A stretch of DNA of 64,000 nt from Myxococcales bacterium. Its GTDB lineage: Bacteria > Myxococcota_A > Polyangia > Haliangiales > Haliangiaceae. The notes under the pieces are model-generated. The model was not told the origin of the DNA and did not search any database. It worked only from the letters and a program-made list of their open reading frames with translations. Location of the stretch: the NCBI GenBank assembly GCA_016717005.1, contig JADJUF010000022.1, forward strand, positions 1-64,000, written 5' to 3'. Each line of letters starts with the position of its first letter. Position 1 is the first letter of the stretch. Below, piece by piece: positions 1-11,364 of this stretch. The translations under genes were made by a program, and so were the position numbers.

Positions 1-1
1 G

Positions 2-292
2 TCACCGCTTGATGACGGATCGATAGGGACGCGTTGGCTGCCGCGGCACGGCCGCAAAGTCCCAGTACTGCTGCGTGGACCACCAGTACTCCCGATACTC
101 GCCGGGGCTCCGTGCTTCATACAGACTCACAATTCCGAGAAGCGCCGTCGGCGAGTCCGCAGAGAAATCCCATCCATTCTTCTCTGCAAAGAAGTGTTTC
201 AATGATTCATCATACCAAACCTGGTACCCCCTGTCCCGCAACACCGCCTCGGCTTCACCAAACACGTTTACATAGTCGGAGAGAGTCGGCAT
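2..292 (-). CDS. Candidate immunity protein for the adjacent RHS toxin
   Basis: This is a complete 96-residue ORF with no family I can name. Its ATG directly abuts the stop codon of the RHS gene (TGA then ATG with no spacer), so translation is probably coupled. It is small, soluble and acidic to neutral, with no signal peptide or membrane segment. It has an aromatic-rich stretch (EYREYWWSTQQYWDF) in its second half. Position is the main evidence: in polymorphic toxin loci a small gene directly downstream of the RHS C-terminus is normally the cognate immunity protein. It would then bind the C-terminal toxin domain in the cytoplasm. The function is inferred from context; the sequence alone shows only a plausible small coding gene. 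Confidence 0.6.
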   Translation of the reverse strand: MPTLSDYVNVFGEAEAVLRDRGYQVWYDESLKHFFAEKNGWDFSADSPTALLGIVSLYEARSPGEYREYWWSTQQYWDFAAVPRQPTRPYRSVIKR

Positions 293-3200
293 TCATCGAA
301 TCCTTTCTATTGCCGAAATGGGTATCAGCCCCCTGAACAGCACCTCAGTAGCATCTCTCGCGTAGCGCTCCACCGTAGGATTGCCGGCACGCCCGACGGC
401 CTGAACGACGTTCCCGTGGTCGATATAGCGCGCACCACCCTCAACAGCCTTGTTGACATCGATGCGAAGAAGTCCGTTGCCGGAGTCGAACTTCTCAATG
501 GCCCCGCGGGACAGACCGGCCGAGATGTGCGACGTCGGACGCCCCGAAACATGCGAGGCTATGTCGCGCGATGTCCCCTTGGGGCGCAGGTCTTCACCCG
601 CATCCAGTCGTTCGCGGTCGTCTGCGCTGGCGTATCGATAGACATATAATGATGGCGCCTGCCGACGACCGCGCGCCTGGGCGCGGGGGATCACACCACT
701 CCCTGATGACGGGGCCGGCGCCGGCTTCTGCTTCGCCCAGCGGGCATACGTCCCGCCGCTGGACATGAGCATGCCTTCAACGGCGATGCCGAGTTCGGGC
801 AGTCCGGTCGCAGCGAGCGCGGCGCCAAATGGGCCCGAGGTCACTGCGGCCATGTTGACCGCGACGTACTGCTGAACCCTTGCGCGTTCGCGTTGCGCGG
901 TCGTCCCCTTGCCCGATGCATCGATCCCAACCGTGGCCTCTTCGATGTCCAGGTGCTGTTGCTTGTGGTCGAAGAGCCAGCGGAAGGCCTCGTGCGTCAG
1001 TCCCTTGGGGCGGTCGAGGTTCCCGCCAATGTGTCTCCGGAGGCGGCCTTCCTCTACCGCGTCGTTCAGCGCCGCGAGCGACCCCCGCGCCTCGTTCAAG
1101 TCAATCTCGCCGTTGCCATCCGAGTCGGTAAAGTCGAAACCATCTACGCGGACCTTCCGACACAGCCCGCTCGGGTCCCCGAAGGCCAGCGGGGCGTTCC
1201 CGGCGTACGCGTACAGGTGACCGTCGACGGGCCCGGCCGGGTCGCGCTGGAGGAACCGGCCGAGGGCCGGGACGTAGACGCGCGCGCGGTAGTCGTACTG
1301 CGCGACGGCCGCGTCGTACGGCCGGCCGGCGTACCCGAACGGCTGCGTGGCCTCGGTGGCGCCGACGCCGCCGCTCCCCGGCGGGGCGATGGTCGCGCCG
1401 ACGGCGTTGAGCGTGACGCCGAACGGGTCGAAGCGGAACTGGGCCACGAGCGCGCCGGCGGCGTTGGTCAACGCGCGCACCGAGCCCTGCAGGTCCAGGT
1501 GGTAGGTGTGCTGGCGGCCCGCCGCCGCGACCTCGACCGGGTCGTCCACCATCGGCCCGTGGACGTACTGCCCGACGCACGCGCCGCTGCGGAAGTCGGC
1601 GACGCGGTCGACGCCGTCGTACGCGATGACCACCGCGCCGCCGCTGGCCGGCCGATCCTCGACGACGCGCCGCCCCGACGGGTCGTAGTCGTACCGCGCC
1701 ACGGTCGCGCCGGTCGAGATCTTCACGATCCGGACCAGGCGCCGGAAGCCGTCGTAGACGTAGCGATGGACGCCGTCGGAGGTCAGGTTGCCCGCGGCGT
1801 CGTAGGCATACGCCACGCCGCCGACGCTGGGGTATCGGTCGCGGGCGTCGGGCGCGCCGTACGCGACCTGCGCGCCGGTCGTGGCCGTCGCCACCGTGCG
1901 GTTGCCCGTCAGGTCGTACTGCCAGCCGTCCGCCCCGGTCGGCGCGGTCGGCCCGAGCCGCGTCCCGATGGCGGCGTCGAGGAGCGCCTGCTTGGGCGCC
2001 GGGCCGCCGGCCGGCACCGTGGTCGCCGGGGCCACGGTCGCCACGTCGAAGGCCAGCGGGTTGACGTCTTGCCGCGCGCCCAGCTGGTAGCGCGAGTCGT
2101 AGCCGAGGCGCTCCGCCCGCTTGGCCGCCTCCAGCTCCTGGTACCGCAGCCGCGGGGTCCGCACCGCGTCCCGCAGCTGCTGCATCCGCACCAGGTTGCC
2201 GCTCGGCCCCCGGTGCTTCACCTCGACCACGCCGCCCCGCGCGTCGTGCGCGTAGGCCGCGATCGTGCCGTTGCCGAACGTCACCGCCCGCACCCGGCCG
2301 CCCGCGTAGGTGTACGTCGCGATGCTCCGCGCCCCGCCGGCCGCGCCCGGGAACCCGACGCCGTCGACGACGTGCCGCAGCTCGGTCACCCGCCCCGCCG
2401 CGTCGTGATCGTGGGCCACCTGCCGCCCGCCCGGGTACGTCAGCTCCGTCATCCGCCCGGCGTCGTCGAAGCGCCGCCCCACCGTCAGGAGCTGCCCCGT
2501 CGCCGCGAGCGTCGTCGCCTCGGCCAGCGCGCGGCCCAGCGAATCGTACGTCGCCGCCACCGCGCACACCTCGTTGCTCGCGCGCACCGCCCGCCCCAGG
2601 CCGTCGTACGCGCGCTCCACCGTGCGCACGCCCTCGATCGTGACGCCCGCGTCCACCTCGGCGGTGTCCACCACCGTCCGCACCGCCCGCCCCAGCCCGT
2701 CGTACGTCGTCCGCACCACCACCCCGTGCGCGTCCCGCATCCCCGTCGGCAGCGAGTCCCGGTCGTAGACCGTCGCGAGCCGCGCGCCATCCGGCATCAC
2801 CTGCTCGACCAGCCGGTCCCACTTGTCGTACCGGAACTCCGTCCGCCGCCCCAGCGTGTCCACCCGCGCCGTCACCAGCCCCGCCTCGTCGTACTCCTGC
2901 CGCACCACGTGCGGCGCCAGCAGCTGCCCGCTGCCGTCCCCGGTCGTGGTCCGCTGCGTCCGCACCTCGACGAGGTTACCGTAGACGTCGTACACCTGCT
3001 CGCGCTCGTTCCCCAGCGCGTCCCGGCTCCACACCAGCCGGTCCAGGCTGTCGTAGCCATACGTGGTCTCGTTGCCCAGCGCGTCGGTGTCGCTGACCTT
3101 CCGGTCCCGCTCGTCGTACGTCGCCAGCGTCGTGAACACCTCCTGCCCCGTCACCGCGCCGCTGCCGTCGCGGACCAGGTCGATCCGGTCGACCCGCACC

Positions 3201-6200
3201 ACGTTGCCGTGCAGATCGTACGTGGTCTCGACCCGGTTGCCGGTCGGATCGGTCACCTCGACCACCCGGCCCGCCGCGTCGTAGACCGAGCTCGCCGCGT
3301 TGCCGAGCGCGTCGACGACGCGCACCACCCGCCCGGCGGCGTCGTAGAACGTCTGCGTCTCGACCGGCGTGCCCACCACCGCGTCCGCGTAGGCCCCCGC
3401 GACCTCGGCGGCGGTCACCGCGGGCGGCGGCGCCTCGAACTTCGAGGCGATCCCGCGCACCGCCCGCCCCAGCTCGTCGTAGACCGTCTCGAGCCGGGCC
3501 AGCAGCACGAACGTCTCAGCGCCGATCGCGTCGATGACCCGCTCGAACTGCCGCACCACCGTCGGCCGACTCGCCGCGTCGTACGAGGTCCGCGTCACGT
3601 TCCCCAGCGCGTCGGTCACCGCGACGACCCGACCGAGGGCGTCGTAGGCCGACCGCGTGATCCGGCCCTCCGGCGAGCGGTGCTCGAGCAGGCGCCCATC
3701 GCCGTCGCGCACGAACTCCTCGATCGACTCCCCGACCCCCGCGCCGCGGATGACGCGGGCCACCTGGTCGCGTGAGTCGTACTTCCACAGCGTGGCTGTG
3801 TTGTTGGCCGCGATGGTGACGGACCGCAGGCCGGCGGGGTTGTACTTGTGCGCGACGCGATGGTGGCCGCTGGGGTCTTCGCCCCCTTGCCACTCCTGAC
3901 GGACCCGGTGCTCTTCGTCGTAGGCGAAGCGCCGCACGACGTGGCCGTAGGACTCACCCAGGCGCCCGGTCCAGTCGGTCGAGACATGGACCGGCTTGCC
4001 CGCGGCCTCGTAGCGGGTGCGCGTGACCGTCGCCAGGGGCGTCGCCTGGCGGGCCTCCACCACGTGGTCGAGATGGTCGAACACCTGGGTCACCACGAAC
4101 CGTCCGTCGGCTGAGGCCACGCCGCGCGGCAGCGTCGTCGCGATTACACGGCCCAGGTCGTCCACCTGGTGGCGGGTCTCGACAGCCGGGCCACCTGGGT
4201 CGACGACGGTCCGCTCGATGAACCCAGCCTGGGCGCCGGCCGCCTCGTCGACGTAGTCCGTGGTCGCCTCGACGCCGACGCGTCGCGCGACCCAGGTCAC
4301 GCCCGCGGGCGTCGCGGGCCAGGACCTCGGTGACCACCGGGCCGCCATCGGTGCCGTCGGGCAGGGTCGGCCGGGGGCGCTCGATGCGCACGAGCTCGCG
4401 GGTCGATGTCTCCGCGTAGACGAACCGCGTCAACAGGCGACTGTACTCGCCGTTCTCCGTGGCTCGCGGATCGCTCGCGGTGGTCGTGCGCGGGTCGCTC
4501 ACCGTCAACGGCTGGCCGTAGACCGGCTCGTAGGCCGACTTGATGACGACGTCGCCAGGTGCCACCGCGTAGACGTCGCCCCAGCGCTCCCGCCAGTCCA
4601 GTGTGGTGGCCACGTGGTGAGTCCCGCGCTCGACCGTCGCAAGCACGCGGCCGAAGCCTCGCCGCTCCTCGGCGGTCAACGCGGCGTGGTCCCACAGCGC
4701 TTCGGCCTCGGCGCTGCCGGGGGTGATGGAGTGGACCTCGAAGAAGTGGTCGCGCCCGGTCAGCATGTGCTTGACCACGCCCTCGGGCGTACGGCTGGCG
4801 GTCATCGCGCCGTCGCGATTGTAGCGGAACTGCCACTGCACCTGCCGCGTCGGCCGGCCCGGCCCGCGATCGGGCTCTTGCTTCCAGAGCAGCGCGCCCC
4901 ACTCGTTGTAGACGTACAGCGTCTGCTGGCCGTTGCGCTCCTTCACCCAGCACCGCACGGTCGGGCGGTCCTCGGGCGCCAGGCTCAGGTCCTGGTCCTG
5001 GACCGGCTCGTAGCGGAACCAGTAGTCCCCGTTGCCCACCCGCTGCATGACGACGCGGTTGTAGTCGGGCTGATTGGCGGAGGTCCCGTACTCCGTGTGC
5101 AGGTAGTGGCGGCCCTCGGCGTCGAAGATGTCCGTCAGCAGGTGCGCCAGCGGCCCGGTGCGCTCCTCCGAGGAGTAGCGGTAGGTCGTGGTGCAACCGC
5201 GCGGATGGTCCTCGGTCCCCGGGGTCGTGACCCCGATCAGATCGCCGTGGGCGTCGTAGCGGTAGCGCCAGGCGCGCCCGGCGTGGTCGAACAGCCGGAT
5301 GATGCGGTCCTGCTCGTCATAGACGAACTGGACCCAGCGATCGTCGTGGTTGACGTGACACCGGTCGAGCACGGCGAGGCCCGAAGGCCGGGTCGTGTAG
5401 ACGAACCGCAGGTAGTTGCCCCAGCGGTCTTCGACCCGGGCGAGGCGGAACGCACCCGTCCACCCGGCTCGGGCTCGAAGACATGCCGGAGACCGTCTGG
5501 GGACCGACGGGCCCAGCCGACCGGGGCGTCGGGGACGCCGATCGGCTCGAGGGTCGCGTCGAGGCCGTCGGGCGGCACGTAGTACGCGAAGTCTGGGGTG
5601 GGCCAGCAGAATGCCGACGATACGTCTCATTTCGCCCGCCACCCATCGACAGCACGGCGACCGTCTCGTGGACGTCGAGGCGCATGTTGTACCCGTGGTC
5701 CCAGCGAAATCCGAGCGGCCCACGAGCGATGGTCTGATGCCGGTAGGTGCGGTGGAACGCGAAGTCGAGCCCCGCGCCGGAGACCACGAGGTCGGACTCC
5801 TCGTGCACGAACTCGCCGCGGTGGTGCTCCACCGGGTCTCCCACCACGTTGGCCGGAGCCGGTGTCGAGGTCGAGTGAGCCTGCTGCCGGCCGAGCTTGG
5901 CGATCTCGATCGCAGCGGCAGTGACTACTTGCGGCTTCCCGATCCCGGATAGCTTCGGCGCATACAGTTCGAGCAGCGTCTGCGCTGCCTTGTACGCGTC
6001 GACATCGTCCTTGACCGCAAACAGGCTCGGCGCCAGCTGAACCGCCTGAGCGGCGAGCTGTCGGGCGAGCGCCTGCGCGGTCTCCACGTCCTGGGCTGAC
6101 TCGATCTTCGAGCCAAGTTCTTCCGGTGACAGCGGCACAGCGACCTCCAGAGATTCTACGACAGCGCAGGTCTGCGCGTCAGAAGCGGCGGCGGCCGAGG

Positions 6201-7781
6201 CTGACGCCTTCGTCAGCCTCGCCGCGCGCACGGATGATGGTGTCTCAGGTCTTGCTCGGCAGGGCCTTGGACGCGATGGCAGCGACGACGCGCGCACGGA
6301 TGTCGGCGGCGAGGCCGAGACCTTGGCCGGGTCGAGCTCGGCAAAGAGCTGCGCAACGTCGCCGATAGCGATGTTCGTCAGGGCAGCCTTCTCGGCCGCG
6401 GTGATGTAGTTGAGCGTGACCAGCTTGTCGAGCGACAGCTTGGAGGCCCGCATCTCGAGCGCGACGATCTGCTGGAAGGTCTCGGTGCTCGCGAACGGCC
6501 GCGCCCTGTACTTGCCTGCGGCGAGGTTCCCGAGGACCGACTTGCGCAGGTCGGCCACGCCGAGGTTGAGCGTGTCGGCCGCTGCGATACGGCCGGCGCG
6601 CCCGGACTTCATCTGCGGGACCAGCGAGTCCACCCAGCCGAGGACGTCGCCGTCGTCGACGATGAGCGGCCGCGGCGGCGGCGTCACCACGGACGGGGCG
6701 ACCGGCACGATGCGGTCATCCTGGAACGCGCCACAGCCCCGGACCACCCGCCGCGGCGTCACGTAGCGGACGCCGCCAGAAGCGAGCTGCGTCTTGTGCG
6801 ACGTGTCCAGGCCGGCCCGGACGCAGAAGCCCGGGACCGTCTTGGGCACGAGCACGATCAGGAACACGTCCTGGACACCCTCGAGCCCGCGCTCGCCCGA
6901 GACCAGGTTGTTGTCCATCTGGTCCGAGCTGCTCACGTTGTGCGGCCGGGGGAAGCTGATGAAGACCGCGCGGTTCGTGCCGAGGTGGTAGCCGTTGAAG
7001 AGCTGGTACAGCTGCGACAACTGGGTCGACCTGCCGGCGGTCTCGCGACGCTCGGTGGAGGCATCCGTCGTCGTGATGTCGACGTCCTCCTGGGAGTAGC
7101 GACCGGTGACCGAGATATCGGAGCCTCCGACAAGTGGGATCGACACCCTTGTGCTGATGCTCGCCTCGAGCGACTCGGTGGTCGTGCCGCCCTTTCGGGT
7201 GTTGGTGTTCCCGCTCGAGCCGCTCAGCATTTCGTTGGTGCTGGTCACCGCCTCGTACAGCTCGCGCTTCTTCGGCTCGAAGTCGATGATGCTGGGATAG
7301 TCGTTGTCCGAGACACCAGCCTCGGGGTTCGGGAACACCGAGATCTGCAACAACGCGGCGCCGCACGGCCAGTAATTGCGACTGACGGCCCCGGCCCCGT
7401 CCACGTTGTCCCAGCCTTCTTGCTGGACCTCGTCTTCGTCCGGGGGGTGCCACCGCCACCACCACCGCCGCCGCCACCTTCGTCGCCATCCCCTGGGTTG
7501 TCTGGATCCGACATCTCCGGATCGCGAATCCGCAGGTACTCGCCGAGGCTCTCACGGGGCGACCACCCGGTGATGCTCGCCGAGACCTTCAGGTAGACCA
7601 CCCGATGGTCGGGGTAGTCCTCGGCGGTCTCCGCGAGCGGGATCGCGTAGGCGTAGGCCGCGATCGAGCTCCGCCACTTGGGCGGCAGCTCGCTGTCGTA
7701 GCCGCGGTCCAGCATGTCGGCCGACCACGCGACCCGCTGCCAGGTGATGTCGTACGGAAGAGAGAGTGCATCGATTGCCAT
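293..7781 (-). pseudogene. RHS-repeat polymorphic toxin, interrupted by about six frameshifts
   Basis: Joined across frames this is a protein of about 2,490 residues. The C-terminal 1,350 codons (293-4348) are one open frame with dozens of YDxxGR/YDxLGR RHS repeats, the core closure motif (LQRDPAGPVDGHLYAY...DPSGL) and a variable tip. Upstream coding alternates frames. It changes near 4330, near 5465 and near 5605 (at a C4 run). There is a compensating pair near 6318 and 6262. A last change lies near 7445, where six Cs follow a polyglycine stretch and seven would restore the frame. I prefer the start at 7781 over the ATG at 7787 because GGAG lies 7 nt before it. The N-terminal region is not a family I recognise. 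If functional it would be an exported contact-dependent toxin. Whether it is truly broken or carries consensus errors cannot be told from the sequence. Confidence 0.85.
296..655 (-). other. C-terminal toxin tip of the RHS protein, possibly ADP-ribosyltransferase-like
   Basis: After the RHS core closure and a linker (which includes an EF-hand-like stretch DFTDSDGNGEIDLNEA), the last 120 or so residues form a separate tip. It starts LYVYRY, has a central PTSHISAGLSRGAIEKF segment and ends ATEVLFRGLIP. The order R, then S/T-x-S-like, then a late Glu before a GxIP turn resembles the R-STS-E layout of ADP-ribosyltransferase toxins. This is motif reading only. The replacement-prone position right after the RHS core and the adjacent immunity candidate support a toxin role more strongly than the proposed fold does. 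Confidence 0.35.
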
Positions 7782-7916
7782 CGCCATACTCCAGTGGGCG
7801 AACAGTCATTGCCCGCGCCGCGCATGCCCCGTGCGCGACCGGGAATTCAGATCAGGTGACGGCGCGCGAGGACGCGTCGTAGAGAAACAAGAAGCGGATG
7901 AGTACAGTCGTCGTCA

Positions 7917-8914
7917 TCACGGCACCGCGGCCGCGATGCCGGCACCGCCAGCGGCGCCACCTCGCAGCACCGCGTCGCCCGGCCCCGGCGCGCCGACGGC
8001 GCGCCCGGTGATCAGCAGATCGTGGATCGACGGCCGGATCAGCCGGCGGGCGTGGTACCGCGTGCGCGGCTCGTCGCGGCCGAGGCCGACCGGGCGCTGG
8101 GTCCGGACGATGCCGTGGATGCGCCCGCCGCGCGGGCTGGCGCCGGTGCCGTTGCCCTCGATGGTGGTGAACAGCCCGGTCGCGACGTCGTGGGACTCGA
8201 CCAGGCAGATGTGCTTGCCGTAGCCGGTGCGCTCGCCGCCGACGAGCAGGATGTCGCCGGCGCGCGGCTCCGAGCCGTCGTGGAGGATCGCGTCGGCGGG
8301 GCCGGCGTCCTCGTCGAGCTCGACCAGCAGGCGGCGCGCGTCCGGCGGCGGGCGCGGCGGGGTCTCGTCGCCGGTGGCGCGGTAGCGCGCGTAGCGATCG
8401 AGGCGGTAGGTCGACGCGAAGTAGCGCCGGCGCAGCGCCACCGGCACGCCCGCGGCGCGCCAGCACCAGGCCGCTAACGAGCCGCACCACGCGTAGTCTC
8501 CGTTCTTGCGGTACGGGTTCTCCACGACCAGCCCAGGCCGTCGTCGGGCGGATCAGCGCGTCGACCACCGCGCGCGACGCGGCGTAGCGCTCGCTGGCAT
8601 CGGGCGGATCGACGACGGTCCGCAGCCACAGCGCCTTGGCCGTGGCGAGCGCGACCTGGCCGGCCACCGCGAGGCGCGTCGCCGCCGACGGCGGTCGCGA
8701 GCGCCGAGGACAACGCGGTCGCGCGCTGCGCCAGCCACGCGGCGTAGCTGGCGGGCCCGAACAGGCCGTCGACCTCGACGCCGAGCTGCCGCTGCACCGC
8801 CTCGATGCGCTGCACCAGCGCGGCGTCGAAGGTGTTGGCGCCGAGCTCGTCGGGCGTCCAGCCCAGCTTGCCCGCGTAGCCACGGTTCCACACGATCGCA
8901 CGCGCGCGCGACAT
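7917..8914 (-). pseudogene. Peptidoglycan-binding + NlpC/CHAP-like amidase, two frameshifts
   Basis: The N-terminus (ATG at 8914, MSRARAIVWNRGYAGKLGW) contains a peptidoglycan-binding-like segment with GVEVDGLFGPASYAAW. After a frame change near 8685 the middle reads as a helical linker. After a second near 8530 the C-terminus reads as a papain-like cell-wall hydrolase fold: Cys in YAWCGSLAAW, His in GKHICLVES and a following EGNGT. Together these would make a protein of about 330 residues that cleaves or recognises peptidoglycan peptides, perhaps assisting toxin delivery or acting as an effector. Its ATG overlaps the stop of the upstream phosphoesterase (ATGA), so the two form one transcription unit leading to the RHS gene. 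The frameshifts may be errors or real decay. Confidence 0.65.
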
Positions 8915-10166
8915 CAGACCCTCCCTCCGTCGTAGTGGACAAATCGCAAAAACGGCGTCGCCGCCGCGTCGATGGACAGCACGTAGGCGTCGGGCCAGTC
9001 GCCGCTGGGGCTGGTCACCCAGCCGCCGGTGTTGAGGTAGCGCGCGGTGGCGCTCGCGGCCTGGCCCTGCACGTGGGTGTGGCCGAACACCAGCGTGGTC
9101 GCGCCCGGCACCAGCCTGGGCTCCGACCTTGCGACCATCTTGACCAGCTCGTCGGCGTGAGCGACCAGGCTGGCGTCGAGCGCGCGCCCGCGGTCGACCG
9201 AGGCGCCGCGCCCGCCGCTGCGGTCCTCGTGCTCGGCGTAGGCCAGCACCGCCTTGGTCAGCCACTGCGGCATGACCGCGTCGATGCGGCTCGCCAGCCA
9301 GTCGGCCGCGCCGGTCGTCAGCCACCACGCCTCGTCAGCGAAGCGCCGCAGCGCCGCGCGGACCGGCGCCGCCAGCTTGAGGCGATACAGGCGCTCGACC
9401 GCGCGCTCGACCGCCGGGGACGTGCCGGTGGCGCGCAGCTCCTCGTAGACGCGCTCGACCAGCCCGTTGGCGCCGACGCCGATGCCCGCCTGGCCCAGGT
9501 GGTACCAGATCAGGTTGAGCCAGCCGGCGTTCAGGCCCTCGAGCTGCGCGAGGTGCGTGACCTGACCGTCGAACAGGTCGCGGTAGAAGCTCGAGACCAG
9601 CGTGTAGGTCTCGGAGCAGAAGTGCCCGTGGTGGAACAGGTAGCTGTGCGCGTCGCCGCGCGGCGGGCGCCAGGCCAAGGTCGGATAGACGACGTGGTCG
9701 ATGCCGATCGTGCGCAGGAACGTGTCGCTGTACTGGCCGATCTGGTGCGTCGGGAAGTAGTTCGACGTGAAGTGCGGGAAGCGCTTGGTCACCGCGCTGG
9801 CGTCCTGGACCAGCGTCCAGGCGTAGTGGTCGTGGTTGCCCGGCACGAAGTAGACCGTGTCGGTGCAGTGCTCGCGCAAGAGCGACACCAGGCGGGCCGC
9901 GCGCGGGACGTCTGATCGTAGGTGGCCAGCGCCAGCTCCAGGATGTCGCCGAGCAAGATGACCGCGTCGTGGCGCCCGACCTGCGCGCGCAGGAACCGCT
10001 CGAACGGTCCGCCCGGCGCCATCGGATCCCGCCCGGCCTGGACATCGAGCACGCTGGCGCCCCGGCCCACGAAGCCGAACGCCCCCAGGTGCAGGTCCGA
10101 CAGGACCGCGACCGACCCGACGTCTCCTGGCATCCACACCGCTGGCGCCGGAGTCCCGGCCGCCAT
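8914..10166 (-). pseudogene. Calcineurin-like metallophosphoesterase, one frameshift
   Basis: All hallmark motifs are present but split over two frames. The N-terminal frame gives VAVLSDLHLG (D-x-H) and LLGDILE. After a shift near 9905-9915 the second frame gives VPGNHDHY and, near the C-terminus, FGHTHVQG. These are the metal-binding blocks of the calcineurin-like phosphoesterase superfamily. The joined protein is about 417 residues from the ATG at 10166; an upstream in-frame ATG at 10370 is possible, but that stretch does not look coding. The substrate is unknown. It is first in the cluster running through the amidase into the RHS toxin, with an ATGA overlap at 8914. Confidence 0.75.
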
Positions 10167-10370
10167 CCTCACCGCTGTGTTCGTCTCCACGCGCGCCTCC
10201 TTCGCGAAGCCAGTCGCGGGCACCGTGCCCGCCTGGTTCGCGCCCCTGCTATCGACCGCCTGCGTCCGTGGTTGCGTCCCTTTTGTCCCCGATTGCGAGG
10301 ATGTGATCTCCGACACACTGGTTCGACCACCAGACAGGTTGGGGTCCGCATTCCATCCCATCAAGACCAT

Positions 10371-11105
10371 CCATCGCCGCTCCTCGCTACGATTCCATGA
10401 ACAATCCGTCTCCGCCTCCTATTTCGAATAACTGGACCGACCCGTTGTTGTCAAGTCGGATTGGGCCCGGGACCGATCTCGGGATGGGGTGTCGGCGCTG
10501 AAGCCTGGGTCCCCGCCTGGCCCTCCCCGCCGGCGCCAGCCGCGCCGTGCGTGCTTCAACCGCGGTCGCCGCCTGACGATCGGCTAAGGCGCCTGCCCCT
10601 GACGATCGGTGACGTGCCGCCTGACGATCGGGTGAGGTGCGCCCCTGACGATCGGGTGAGGTGCGCCCCTGACGATCGGGTGAGGTGCGCCCCTGACGAT
10701 GGGGTGAGGTGCCTGCCCTGACGATCGGGTGAGGTGCCCCCCCTGACGATCGGGTGAGGTGCATCGGGTCCAGCTGGCCGCAAGCGGCGGCGGCCTCTTG
10801 GCGGTCCTCGTCGCCGAGTGGAGCACCGCGCGCAGGGACGCGGACGGCGTGACGCTGACAGTGCTCCCCGCCGACGGCGCCGGCCTCGCGCACGCCGCGA
10901 TCGCCTACGCGTACACCAGCGTGGCGATCACGGCGGACGGTGATGGGTGCCTCGAGGCCGGCCTGACGCCCACCTGCACGACGACGATGCCGAGGCCGGC
11001 GAGGATCGACCTGGAGGTCCTCGATCTCGCGCTTCGCCTGCGCTGGCGGTGCCGCCGCCGCCGTCCTCGAACGCCCCCTGGTCCGGTCCGCTCGCGATCG
11101 ACGCG
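10371..11105. other. Intergenic stretch with no gene recognised
   Basis: Apart from the repeat array at about 10.57-10.76 kb I see no convincing gene. The open frames on both strands are low-complexity Arg/Pro/Ser translations of repeats or lack any start signal. The first 200 bases (10,371-10,570) have noticeably lower GC than the rest. A plus-strand open frame from 10,759 contains a short lipoprotein-like hydrophobic run, but it has no start signal and may be a relic. Confidence 0.4.
10574..10760. repeat. Tandem array of 24-25 bp units with CGATCG core
   Basis: About seven copies of a unit close to CCTGACGATCGGGTGAGGTG plus GCCC lie head to tail with small spacing changes. Each carries the palindrome CGATCG, though one copy reads GATGGGG instead. 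Direct repetition of a palindromic core resembles iterons or a protein-binding cluster. The core CGATCGGGTG also recurs in the larger array at 24.1-24.6 kb. Confidence 0.85.
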
Positions 11106-11134
11106 GTTGACACTGCCGGCGCGCCCGACAAGAT
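11106..11134 (+). promoter_or_regulatory. Sigma-70-like promoter, leaderless, for the small protein/nucleotidyltransferase pair
   Basis: TTGACA at 11106-11111, a 17-nt spacer and CAAGAT at 11129-11134 lie six bases before the GTG at 11141. Transcription would then start at or within a few bases of the start codon. Confidence 0.45.
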
Positions 11135-11140
11135 CATGGC

Positions 11141-11364
11141 GTGCGCCTGGAACGCAGCCCCAGCGACCGACTCCAGGAGGCCCTCGACCTCTTCGACTTC
11201 GGCGTCTCGATGATGGCCGCCCGGCTGCGGCGCGAGAGCACCCCGAGGAGTCGCCCGAGCAGCTCGCCCGGCGCCTCGACGCGTGGCTCATCCGCCACGC
11301 GCCCGAGCCTGCCAGCGCGAGCGATGCGCCGACGGGTCAGGCGACGAGCCCGCTCCGTCGATGA
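11141..11364 (+). pseudogene. Small partner protein of nucleotidyltransferase (antitoxin-like), one frameshift
   Basis: From the GTG at 11141 the frame encodes LQEALDLFDFGVSMMAARLRRE. About 11,235 the sense continues in another frame with HPEESPEQLARRLDAWLIRHAPE to a stop at 11364. Joined, this is a 70- to 75-residue helical protein of the kind I associate with genes directly preceding AbiEii-type nucleotidyltransferases. Its TGA overlaps the ATG of the next gene. A cognate antitoxin role is inference from the pairing. Confidence 0.55.

Noticed and set aside
893..3775. 960-residue plus-strand open frame opposite the RHS gene
   Set aside because: It is the antisense shadow of the RHS repeats. 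GC-rich codon bias keeps stops out, the translation is Arg/Val/His-rich without domains, and the minus strand has clear RHS motifs.
10574..10760. CRISPR array
   Set aside because: The repeats are short and palindromic, the spacers are nearly constant and no cas genes are present. It is an ordinary tandem array.
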